A stretch of 64,000 nucleotides of DNA from CALJFL01 sp047633055 (lineage in GTDB: Bacteria > Pseudomonadota > Gammaproteobacteria > Pseudomonadales > Halieaceae). Position 1 is the first letter of the stretch, and the number at the start of each line of letters is the position of its first letter. Shown here piece after piece: positions 1-7,570 of this stretch. The stretch is from contig JBLIEI010000014.1 of the NCBI GenBank assembly GCA_047633055.1, positions 11,007 through 75,006 of the forward strand. Direction: 5' to 3'. Below the pieces are notes generated by a model. The model was not told where the DNA came from. It saw only the letters and a list, made by a program, of their open reading frames with translations, and searched no databases. Made by a program: the position numbers and the translations under genes.

Positions 1-27
1 AAGGGAAAGAGCCAAGCCCTTTCCCTT
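1..27 (-). terminator. Hairpin terminator of the thrS-infC-rpmI-rplT operon
   Basis: A 9-bp perfect inverted repeat (AAGGGAAAG at 1-9 pairing with CTTTCCCTT at 19-27) lies just downstream of the rplT stop on the minus strand. Any U-tract would fall before base 1, outside the window, so only the stem is seen. The position at the end of the operon makes a terminator the natural reading. Confidence 0.6.
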
Positions 28-88
28 TAAATCTTCATGTAGCCAGCGAACCGCGGGGCTAACTTCAGCCGATGCGATCAGGGTAGAC

Positions 89-448
89 TTAGGCGGCTAA
101 CGCCGACTTCGCTTGCTCCACGATGGCTGCAAAAGCCGGCTTGTCATGTACCGCTAGGTCCGCGAGGACACGACGATCAAGACCAATTTCGGCTTTCTTC
201 AGGCCATTAATCAAACGACTGTAGCTCAGACCGTTTGCACGAGACTGTGCATTGATGCGAGTGATCCACAGCGCACGAAACTGACGCTTGCGCTGACGAC
301 GGTCACGGTATGCATACTGGCCGGCCTTGGTTACGGCTTGCTTAGCAACTCGAAAAATACGGCTACGGGCTCCATAATAACCCTTGGCCTGCTTTAGAAC
401 TTTCTTGTGACGGCGGCTAGCCACCACACCACGTTTTACTCTAGGCAT
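89..448 (-). CDS. rplT: 50S ribosomal protein L20
   Basis: The product is large-subunit ribosomal protein L20, an early-assembly 23S rRNA-binding protein. In enterobacteria it also represses translation of its own rpmI-rplT message. At 119 aa it has the usual family length. It opens with the typical MPRVKRGVVA stretch, followed by a very basic N-terminal half and a globular C-terminal half carrying the YSRLINGLKKAEIGLDRRVL signature. It is the last gene of thrS-infC-rpmI-rplT, the classic gammaproteobacterial order, with 31 nt separating it from rpmI. A good ribosome binding site (AAGGAG) precedes the ATG. pheS/pheT and ihfA, which follow in many relatives, lie outside the window if present. 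Confidence 0.98.
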   Translation of the reverse strand: MPRVKRGVVASRRHKKVLKQAKGYYGARSRIFRVAKQAVTKAGQYAYRDRRQRKRQFRALWITRINAQSRANGLSYSRLINGLKKAEIGLDRRVLADLAVHDKPAFAAIVEQAKSALAA

Positions 449-479
449 AAGTCTTCTCCTTAATTATCCAATGGACCGA

Positions 480-674
480 TTACTTGGCTCGCAACAAACG
501 ATCAATAAGAACTTCATCATTCTTATGTATCATTGAAGTACCGCGCAACTGACGCTTACGCTTGGTAGTCATCTTGGTCAGGATGTGACTTCTGTTAGCG
601 CTCTTGCGCTTGTATCCACCGGCAGTTTTTTTAAACCGCTTGGCAGCCCCACTGTGAATTTTTGCTTTAGGCAT
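480..674 (-). CDS. rpmI: 50S ribosomal protein L35
   Basis: The product is L35, a small basic protein of the 50S subunit, 64 aa and of normal size. The start chosen is the ATG giving MPKAKIHSGAAKRFKK, the conserved N-terminus of the family. An in-frame ATG 18 codons upstream would add a hydrophobic leader not seen in L35 and is rejected. GGAG sits about 8 nt upstream of the chosen ATG. It lies between infC and rplT, with which it is normally co-transcribed and co-regulated by L20. Confidence 0.97.
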   Translation of the reverse strand: MPKAKIHSGAAKRFKKTAGGYKRKSANRSHILTKMTTKRKRQLRGTSMIHKNDEVLIDRLLRAK

Positions 675-745
675 AATCAAATACTCCGCATTTGAGTTTA
701 AAAGTAGAGATACTAATATGAAGAACATAGGGCATTCACAGGCCG

Positions 746-1282
746 CTAGCTCTTCTTCTTGGGGGCGATAACCATAGTGAGTTGTCGGCCTTCCATTTTT
801 GGAAATTGCTCGACTGCACCCAACTCGGCCAGATCAGCTTCTACTCGTTTGAGTAGCTCCATGCCGATTTCCTGGTGAGCCATCTCACGACCGCGAAAAC
901 GCAGTGTGACTTTGGCCTTATCGCCGTTTTCAAGGAAACGTGTCAGGTTGCGTAGTTTTACCTGATAGTCTCCATCCTCCGTCCCTGGACGAAACTTCAT
1001 TTCTTTGACTTGCGTTCGTTTCTGCTTCTTACGCTGAGCAGATTTTTGCTTCTTGGCTTCGAATACGTGTTTACCGTAGTCCATAATCTTACAGACAACC
1101 GGGTCAGAATCAGCTATCTGTACCAGATCCATACTTGCAGCTTCTGCTGCAGCAATGGCTTCACTTAGCGGGACAACTCCCACCTGCTCGCCTTCGGCGC
1201 CAACCAAACGGACCGGATCCGCCGTAATTTGTTCGTTAGTTACTGCCTTTTTACTGCCACCTTTGCCACTGTCTTTCTTAAT
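746..1282 (-). CDS. infC: Translation initiation factor IF-3, AUU start
   Basis: IF-3 binds the 30S subunit, prevents premature joining of 50S and proofreads start codon and initiator tRNA. The chosen start is an ATT at 1282-1280, giving 178 aa (E. coli has 180). An ATG two codons upstream is only one base from the GGAG ribosome binding site at 1290-1293, whereas ATT is about 7 bases away. AUU is the classical infC start, used for autoregulation by IF-3 itself. The N-domain carries VTNEQITADPVRLVGAEGEQ; the C-domain carries the typical KEMKFRPGTEDGDYQVKL region. The start overlaps the last codons of thrS (CATTAAG holds both the ATT and the thrS TAA), so translational coupling is likely. Confidence 0.95.
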   Translation of the reverse strand: MKKDSGKGGSKKAVTNEQITADPVRLVGAEGEQVGVVPLSEAIAAAEAASMDLVQIADSDPVVCKIMDYGKHVFEAKKQKSAQRKKQKRTQVKEMKFRPGTEDGDYQVKLRNLTRFLENGDKAKVTLRFRGREMAHQEIGMELLKRVEADLAELGAVEQFPKMEGRQLTMVIAPKKKS

Positions 1283-3209
1283 GCTCATTCTCCAATGAAA
1301 TACGACCACGTCGCGCTACGTCTTCGGTGAGGAGTTGGCAAAATGCCTCGAGATCCATTGATCCCAGGTCCTCACCACGACGGGCGCGCACGGCCAAGGT
1401 CTGTGATTCTACTTCTTTATCCCCTACCACCAATAGGTACGGAACCTTCTGAATCGTGTGCTCGCGGATTTTAAAGCCGATTTTTTCATTTCTCAAGTCC
1501 GAAATGACCCTAAAACCCTTGTTTCTTAAGCAATCCTCCACATTTTTCGCATATTCGGACTGTTTGTCGGTGATATTCAGCACAACGGCCTGCTGAGGGG
1601 CCAGCCAAGTAGGAAAAACCCCCTCGTAATGTTCGATCAAAATACCGATGAAACGCTCAAAAGAGCCCAAAATGGCTCGGTGCAACATCACGGGTACCTG
1701 ACGGGTACCGTCTTCTGCCACATACTGGGCATCCAACCGTCCGGGCATGGAGAAGTCGACTTGAATAGTGCCCAATTGCCACACTCGACCAATACAATCC
1801 TTCAGAGAAAATTCAATTTTCGGCCCATAAAACGCACCTTCGCCGGGGAGCTCTTCCCAAGGCAAATTCTGTGCGTCCAGCGCATCTGCAAGTGCTTTCT
1901 CGGCCCGATCCCAGTCGGCGTCAGATCCGACTCGTTGCTCGGGGCGGGTGGATAAGCGATAGATAACGTCGCTAAAGCCAAAGTCGGCATACACATCATG
2001 CAGGAAGTCGATAAAAGTGGAGACTTCCGGCTGAATCTGGGCCTCGGTGCAGAATATATGGGCATCGTCCTGAACAAAGCCCCGTACCCGCATGATGCCG
2101 TGCAGGGAACCGGAAGGCTCGTTGCGATGGCAGCTACCGAATTCCGCCAATTTCAAGGGCAGGTCACGATAGGATTTAAGCCCCTGATTGAACACCTGCA
2201 CATGGCAGGGGCAGTTCATCGGTTTAACGGCAAACTCGCGTTCGTCCGTTTTCAGCATGAACATGTTGTCGCCAAATTTATCTGCGTGGCCTGACTTCTC
2301 CCACAAGGACATATCGACCAATTGAGGCGTTTTAATCTCCTCGTAGCCATGGTTGAACTGGGCCCGCCGCATGTACTGCTCTATGGTTTGGTAGATAGTC
2401 CAACCGGCCGGATGCCAAAACACCATGCCTGGCGCTTCTTCCTGGGTGTGGAACAAGTCCAGCTTCTTACCAATTTTCCGGTGATCACGCTTTTCGGCTT
2501 CCGCAATACGGTTTAGGTATTGCTTGAGCTGTTTTTTAGTGGCCCAGGCAGTGCCGTAAATGCGCTGCAACATCTTGTTGTTGGAATCACCACGCCAATA
2601 GGCGCCTGCGACTTTGGTCAGCTTGAATGCTTTCAACTTTCCAGTGCTGGGCACATGGGGGCCTCGGCACAGATCCATCCAGGCGCCCTGCCTGTAGATC
2701 GAAATCTCTTCGTTTTCCGGTAATTCCTCGATAATTTGTACTTTGTAGCGCTCCCCCATATTGCGGAAGATTTCTACTGCTTTCTCCCTACTGCAAACAA
2801 TACGTTCTACAGGCAAATCATCGGCGACAATCTGTTCCATCCGCTCTTCGATTTTTTCCAGATCTTCCGGACTGAAGTTGTTACCCGTGGCAAAATCGTA
2901 GAAGAAGCCGTCTTCAATGACCGGGCCGATGGTGACCTGGACTCCGGGAAAGAGCTGCTGAGTCGCCATCGCCATCAGGTGGGCGGTAGAGTGACGGATC
3001 ACCTCTAGCCCCGCGTCGTCCCGCTCGGTAATTATGGCAAGCCCCGCGTCGGCTTCAATTATGTAGGACGTATCAACTTCACGGCCGTCTACGACGCCAG
3101 CAAGAGCAGCTTTGGCCAGGCCGGCGCCGATATCCGCGGCCACATCGTGGACCGAAACAGGATTATCAAACGAACGAATACTGCCGTCCGGCAGGGTAAT
3201 AGCAGGCAT
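1278..3209 (-). CDS. thrS: Threonyl-tRNA synthetase
   Basis: This enzyme charges tRNA-Thr with threonine in the cytoplasm. At 643 aa it matches the E. coli enzyme (642). In order, it has an N-terminal TGS domain (residues 1-60), the editing/SAD domain with an HSTAHLMAMA motif (an HxxxH metal site), the class II catalytic core including MNCPCHVQVFNQ and GECHRNEPSG-type motif 2 sequence (here GSCHRNEPSG), and the C-terminal anticodon-binding domain after about residue 530. It is the first gene of the operon and overlaps the infC start by five bases. No attenuator or E. coli-like operator was identified in the 236-bp upstream gap. Confidence 0.98.
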   Translation of the reverse strand: MPAITLPDGSIRSFDNPVSVHDVAADIGAGLAKAALAGVVDGREVDTSYIIEADAGLAIITERDDAGLEVIRHSTAHLMAMATQQLFPGVQVTIGPVIEDGFFYDFATGNNFSPEDLEKIEERMEQIVADDLPVERIVCSREKAVEIFRNMGERYKVQIIEELPENEEISIYRQGAWMDLCRGPHVPSTGKLKAFKLTKVAGAYWRGDSNNKMLQRIYGTAWATKKQLKQYLNRIAEAEKRDHRKIGKKLDLFHTQEEAPGMVFWHPAGWTIYQTIEQYMRRAQFNHGYEEIKTPQLVDMSLWEKSGHADKFGDNMFMLKTDEREFAVKPMNCPCHVQVFNQGLKSYRDLPLKLAEFGSCHRNEPSGSLHGIMRVRGFVQDDAHIFCTEAQIQPEVSTFIDFLHDVYADFGFSDVIYRLSTRPEQRVGSDADWDRAEKALADALDAQNLPWEELPGEGAFYGPKIEFSLKDCIGRVWQLGTIQVDFSMPGRLDAQYVAEDGTRQVPVMLHRAILGSFERFIGILIEHYEGVFPTWLAPQQAVVLNITDKQSEYAKNVEDCLRNKGFRVISDLRNEKIGFKIREHTIQKVPYLLVVGDKEVESQTLAVRARRGEDLGSMDLEAFCQLLTEDVARRGRISLENEH

Positions 3210-3445
3210 GAGCTTTCCTTTAATCAGTGGTGACCCCTACCAAAGGCCACGTGGTTTGGAGCAAGCTGTTCAGAACAGAGCTGTGTAAAAATCTTTCTCA
3301 ATTAATTCCCGCGGGAGACTATGAAAGTGGCTCCTCTGCGCGGGACGCAATATTGCCCTAAAAAGTGAGTGAACTAAAGGGCTCACGGTACTTTCACCGC
3401 TCTTTTAAATCTGCCCTCCGCTGCATCTGCCAAGCGACACCAGAT

Positions 3446-3895
3446 TCAGTAATGAGCGTCGAGCCGCTCGGGGTGGTATTCGCCAAGCAAATTGACCAAA
3501 CAGTGGGTGCTCAGGGGTATCGCATGGCTTTGGTTATTTAAAAAAGCAGAGACCGGTCGCACATCGCCGAGTAAATGACGATTCATCGCATTCAAGTCAC
3601 TCACCGGAAGGCGATACTCGAGGTGCTCCTCATAGGCCACGGTTTCAAGATCATATTGACCTATAACATCAATGGGCAGCATTATCCGCACCACATAGCC
3701 TGCTCCGTGAAGCGGTACCTCCCACTGCCTGGCCATCATCTCCGCGTATCGCTGACAGAGCTTCAGGTAGAGAAAGTGCTCGCCATCCCAACCCGGCTCA
3801 ATACGCCGCCAATCAGCGCGAATCAGCGCAGCAAGCTGCTTGGGACTAAGAGCCTGATATAACGCGATAGGTTCGCGGTGCTGCAGAGGTTTCAT
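3446..3895 (-). CDS. Uncharacterised protein coupled to the class GN sortase
   Basis: A 149-aa soluble protein with no signal peptide or membrane segment; I do not recognise its family. The chosen start is the ATG at 3895, which overlaps the sortase stop as ATGA and has AGGAG eight bases upstream. A longer reading from 3946 would bury itself in the sortase gene. Visible features are an N-terminal helical stretch (LYQALSPKQLAALIRADWRRIEPG) and several aromatic residues; no catalytic motif stands out. It is the third and last gene of the minus-strand sortase unit (substrate, sortase, this gene), so it is probably made together with the sortase. A role in sortase maturation or substrate handling is inference from position only. 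Confidence 0.8.
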   Translation of the reverse strand: MKPLQHREPIALYQALSPKQLAALIRADWRRIEPGWDGEHFLYLKLCQRYAEMMARQWEVPLHGAGYVVRIMLPIDVIGQYDLETVAYEEHLEYRLPVSDLNAMNRHLLGDVRPVSAFLNNQSHAIPLSTHCLVNLLGEYHPERLDAHY

Positions 3896-4521
3896 AAAGC
3901 GTACTCCTGAGAGCGGGATGGGGAACCTGAGGTGATATTGACCCATTGCGGCAATGGCCTAGCACTCACCACATAACGCATTGAGCCGGCGGCGGAGAGC
4001 GCGTCGAAGGGATAGCAGGTAACCAGAATCAATCCGGCAGCGTTGCTATTTTGTACCAACGCCTGACGGCTGGCGTCGATAACTACAGTGTCCTCGACAA
4101 CATAAGTTAGCGTTGCTCCACTGGCGTCCTGAAGTCTTATTTCGGCGCCAAGCGTCAGTTCCTCTAAAAAAGCGAAGTGTGTATCCCGGTGACCACCGAT
4201 CACCACCAGGCCATCCTTACCGGGCAGAGCTGAGGCCGTGGCATGGCCGGGACCAAACGCCAGTGCATTGCCAGAGTCTCCAGCAAGCACCATCAAATCT
4301 ACATCTTGATTGGGAACCTGCAAGCGGGCCACCGGCCACGTATCTGCCCAAGGCCAGGGCTTCACCGAGGTGCCAGCACCAAGTAATGTCGTCTCCCAGG
4401 CGCGCTCGACAAGAACGGGGGCCAGCCACGCCTTGGCTTTTATCACTGCGGCACTGCTTAGCTGATGAGATCCGGCCAGGGCGGCACACAGAGCCAACAC
4501 ACTGAAACCGGTTTTAAACAC
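3892..4521 (-). CDS. Class GN (marine proteobacterial) sortase
   Basis: A membrane-anchored cysteine transpeptidase that would cleave a C-terminal sorting signal and attach the freed protein to a nucleophile. It is 209 aa with an N-terminal signal/anchor (about residues 5-25). The catalytic triad of the family is visible: His111 in GGHRDTHF, Cys169 in LVTCYPF and Arg182 in GSMRYVV. It matches the class GN sortase family, which in Gram-negatives occurs with one dedicated substrate. The gene starts eight bases inside the end of the substrate gene, and its stop overlaps the next gene by ATGA, so the three genes are translationally coupled. The nucleophile and final attachment site in a Gram-negative envelope are not evident from sequence. 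Confidence 0.93.
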   Translation of the reverse strand: MFKTGFSVLALCAALAGSHQLSSAAVIKAKAWLAPVLVERAWETTLLGAGTSVKPWPWADTWPVARLQVPNQDVDLMVLAGDSGNALAFGPGHATASALPGKDGLVVIGGHRDTHFAFLEELTLGAEIRLQDASGATLTYVVEDTVVIDASRQALVQNSNAAGLILVTCYPFDALSAAGSMRYVVSARPLPQWVNITSGSPSRSQEYAL

Positions 4522-6703
4522 GAAGATTGTCCTCCTCAGCTCTGCGCATCACGTAAAACATCATCGCTAAAAACAGCAGAAATGTGCCGAGATAGACCTG
4601 CGCAGGTCCATTGGTTGCAGTCCTTGGGTAAGCATAGCTCTGGGAGCTTTGGCCTTGCGGGCGCGTGTTGGCGACGGCCTTTTTGCCAAGCAATTCACTG
4701 GTGGGCCGTGAAATTAATTCTTCGACCGCAACAAAGCTGGTGTAAGGGCTCATTAACTGATGCTTAAGTGCTACCGGTAACACGTCGGCGCGAACCGAGT
4801 CCTCGTCGCGGCCCAGCACCTTTTTATCCAATAGCCCGGCAATTTTTTGACGGGCCCAGAGGCTCGCAATTCCCGGGTGCTGGTTAAATTGGCTATCGCC
4901 ATCCGGAGCGACCAGCTTGAGCTGTTTTCGCCACTGCTGGTCGCTGAGTCGCCCGCTGATCTCAACTTCCCCTACCGGCTGCTTGTCACCGAAGTTGACT
5001 GCCACCAATACAGGTTCTCCACTGTAAAGATCTGGCACACGCTTTGGCCATACCTCCACCGACACAGGCCAGCTAATGGATATATCCAGGGCGGCAGGCT
5101 CCGCTAGCTGCTCAAATAGCAGACTCATCTTGTCACCGATTTCGGTCAGATCGCCAATATGCGTGTGGGTTCCCCGACCAAAATCCGCGGCTTTACGCAT
5201 GAACCAACTGTTGGGCGCCGAACCAATACCCACGGTAAACAGACGGGTGTCGCCAAGGCGGCTGGCGATTTCCTCGAACAGAGCCAATTCATTACCTACT
5301 GCCCCGTCAGTGATAAAAACCACTTGGCGCAGGCCGACTTGCTCACGATACAGATCAGGATCGCCTTCTGGAGACAGCGCGCGACGCAGTGCTGGCAGCA
5401 TTTCTGTGCCTCCTGAGGCCTTCAGTTGGCGCACAAACTCCTGGGCCCTTTGCACATTGTGCCGGCTGGCTGAAACAGGTTGTTTGTACAACGCGCGGTG
5501 AATGGAGTTGAACTCAATGATATTAAAGCGATCCTGGGAGCTCAGTCGCTGCAGGGCCAGGGCAAGGCTTTTTCTGGCCTGGGCAATAGATACGCCGCCC
5601 ATGGAGCCCGAGGTATCCACCACAAAGATAATCTCTCTGGGCAGGGGCGCTGCCATTTTGGTCGAGGTCGGCGGGACAACAAGCATCAACCCAAAATATT
5701 CGTCCCCCACCTGCTCAGTGAACAGGGCCGCCGTCGGCGCAGAGCCGGTGACCGGTTGCCAGCTCAGCACAAAGTCTCTGTCCATTTCCGAGACCCCACT
5801 TACCAGCTCGATGGAGTAACGCCCCTTATCCCGCGCGAGACTCAATTGGTGATAGGAGGACTCAACTTTCGCCAGTGGCATTCCCATATCCAATTGCGCG
5901 GTAATTTCAATCGGGTTGAGCGGCGAGCGATCGGAGCCTGAACGCTGGTACTGGGCTGGGGATATAGCGCCTGCATCTGGCACCTGGTCGGTGGCCATCG
6001 CCCAACCCAGGTAGGGGTTCACCTCAACACTTTCAGCGTCTTCGGGATCATGATCTGCTGTTATCGGCGAGCCCGGCATGTAACGGGGCGTTATGGTCAT
6101 GGGAAAGCGCAACGAGAACTCACCCGCTACATAGTCTACCTGCTGCACGTATTCCAGACGCACAGTGATCAGCTCGCCAGGGCCTATATTGGCAACCCGG
6201 TTAGTGAATATATTGGGGCGCTGCTGCTCAATCAGACTGGCTTTCTTACCGGTTTTTTTTGCGGCCCGGTAGATCGCCTTCGCCTGCGCTTTTTCCCGCA
6301 CCTTACCGACAATTTTTCGATCGCCAATCACCAGCTCTAAATAGCGTACGGCGGCCGTTTCCGGCAGTGGAAAACTGTAAACGCCCTCCATCCAGCGATC
6401 GCTGGGATTGCTGAAAGTCTGCTCAAGACTTACCACAGCGACCATGCCGCTAATATCGAAGTGAACTTTACTGCCCTGCACAATCGCCCGACCGGAGGCA
6501 CCTTCAGCAGACTGCAGTAGCATATAACCGCCCTCCACCTCGCCCTGCTCTTCCGTCGCGCGCACTAAGCCACCCCCTAGCAGCACTGCCACCAAAGTGA
6601 CGCCGATCAGGCGTGGCAGGCAGTGAAAACAGACCCACAGGGCCGAGTTTAGATTTGCAGTCCGACCACCCCCATGACGTTCATGAACCGTTACTAAATA
6701 CAC
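4514..6703 (-). CDS. Marine proteobacterial sortase target protein (VIT + VWA domains)
   Basis: A 729-aa secreted protein that is the likely sole substrate of the adjacent sortase. In order: a hydrophobic secretion segment at about 29-45; a VIT domain at about 57-190 (EQTFSNPSDRWMEGVYSFPLP is typical); and a von Willebrand factor A domain at about 357-530 with the metal-binding motif DTSGS at 363-367. The C-terminal sorting signal has YPRTA at 692-696, a membrane stretch at about 703-719 and the basic tail RR at 720-721. VIT/VWA proteins resemble inter-alpha-trypsin inhibitor heavy chains and are usually adhesive or protein-binding. The gene is divergent from the response regulator across a 171-bp gap that should hold both promoters. 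The signal peptide has an unusually long N-terminal region; starting at a downstream codon cannot be excluded. Confidence 0.93.
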   Translation of the reverse strand: MYLVTVHERHGGGRTANLNSALWVCFHCLPRLIGVTLVAVLLGGGLVRATEEQGEVEGGYMLLQSAEGASGRAIVQGSKVHFDISGMVAVVSLEQTFSNPSDRWMEGVYSFPLPETAAVRYLELVIGDRKIVGKVREKAQAKAIYRAAKKTGKKASLIEQQRPNIFTNRVANIGPGELITVRLEYVQQVDYVAGEFSLRFPMTITPRYMPGSPITADHDPEDAESVEVNPYLGWAMATDQVPDAGAISPAQYQRSGSDRSPLNPIEITAQLDMGMPLAKVESSYHQLSLARDKGRYSIELVSGVSEMDRDFVLSWQPVTGSAPTAALFTEQVGDEYFGLMLVVPPTSTKMAAPLPREIIFVVDTSGSMGGVSIAQARKSLALALQRLSSQDRFNIIEFNSIHRALYKQPVSASRHNVQRAQEFVRQLKASGGTEMLPALRRALSPEGDPDLYREQVGLRQVVFITDGAVGNELALFEEIASRLGDTRLFTVGIGSAPNSWFMRKAADFGRGTHTHIGDLTEIGDKMSLLFEQLAEPAALDISISWPVSVEVWPKRVPDLYSGEPVLVAVNFGDKQPVGEVEISGRLSDQQWRKQLKLVAPDGDSQFNQHPGIASLWARQKIAGLLDKKVLGRDEDSVRADVLPVALKHQLMSPYTSFVAVEELISRPTSELLGKKAVANTRPQGQSSQSYAYPRTATNGPAQVYLGTFLLFLAMMFYVMRRAEEDNLRV

Positions 6704-6874
6704 TATCCCTCTCCCGCTTAATGTCGATGAGAGGCATTACACCTGTAATTTATGGCATTCATAGGTAACAATAGTGACGAAGAGACGACAAATTGTGGCG
6801 AATTGTGGCAAGGGCTTGAGCAAATCTCTGGAATTTGGAACTATGGGTATCCCAAAGTCAGGCTCAACAACGCA

Positions 6875-7567
6875 ATGCCCCATCACATCGCTATTGTGGA
6901 AGATGAACCCACCATCGCTGCGAATTATCGCGATGCCTTACAGCGTCGCGGCTTTCGCGTGAGCGTGCATCGCGACCGATGCAGTGCAAGTCTGGCCTTT
7001 GACCGCGGCATGCCTGATCTCGCCATCATCGACGTCGGTCTGGGTGATGACATTGAAGGCGGCTTCGAGCTCTGCCGCGAACTGCGCAGCCGCTGCCCCG
7101 AACTACCTATCGTATTTCTGACCGCGCGTGATACCGAACTCGACATCATCAGTGGGTTACGACTGGGGGCCGATGATTACCTGACCAAGGACATCAGCCA
7201 GGCCCATATGCTCGCTCGCATAGTCGCCCTGTTTCGTCGGGTGCAGGCGATGAAATCACCGGTCGCCAAGGAAGATGTTATTAAACAAGGGGAACTTGCG
7301 GTTAACCTCCAGCGCATGACAGTAACCTGGCAGGAGGAGACGGTCGACTTAACGGTCACGGAATTCTGGATGGTCCACGCGCTGGTGGCTCATCCCGGCC
7401 ACGTCAAGAACCGTCAACAACTCATGGATGCGGCCAACGTGGTCCTGGATGACAACACGATCACCTCGCATATAAAACGAATTCGGCGCAAGTTCCACAC
7501 TCTTGATCCGCAGTTTAACGCTATCGAAACGGCCTACGGTTTAGGCTACCGCTGGCTATCGAGCTAA
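6875..7567 (+). CDS. pdsR: Dedicated sortase system response regulator PdsR
   Basis: An OmpR-type DNA-binding response regulator, 230 aa from the ATG at 6875. The receiver domain (residues 1-120) has the acidic pocket E9-D10-E11, phospho-acceptor Asp53 (IIDVGLGD), Thr83 and Lys105. A winged-helix domain follows at about 135-228 (TVTEFWMVHALVAHPGHVKNR, ITSHIKRIRRKF). An in-frame ATG at 6752 would add 41 residues before the conserved MPHHIAIVEDEP start of the domain; I reject it, although the ribosome binding site of the chosen start is weak. It lies four bases upstream of its histidine kinase and divergent from the substrate gene, whose expression it probably controls. Assignment follows the family found only with class GN sortases. 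Confidence 0.9.
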   Translation: MPHHIAIVEDEPTIAANYRDALQRRGFRVSVHRDRCSASLAFDRGMPDLAIIDVGLGDDIEGGFELCRELRSRCPELPIVFLTARDTELDIISGLRLGADDYLTKDISQAHMLARIVALFRRVQAMKSPVAKEDVIKQGELAVNLQRMTVTWQEETVDLTVTEFWMVHALVAHPGHVKNRQQLMDAANVVLDDNTITSHIKRIRRKFHTLDPQFNAIETAYGLGYRWLSS

Positions 7568-7570
7568 CAG

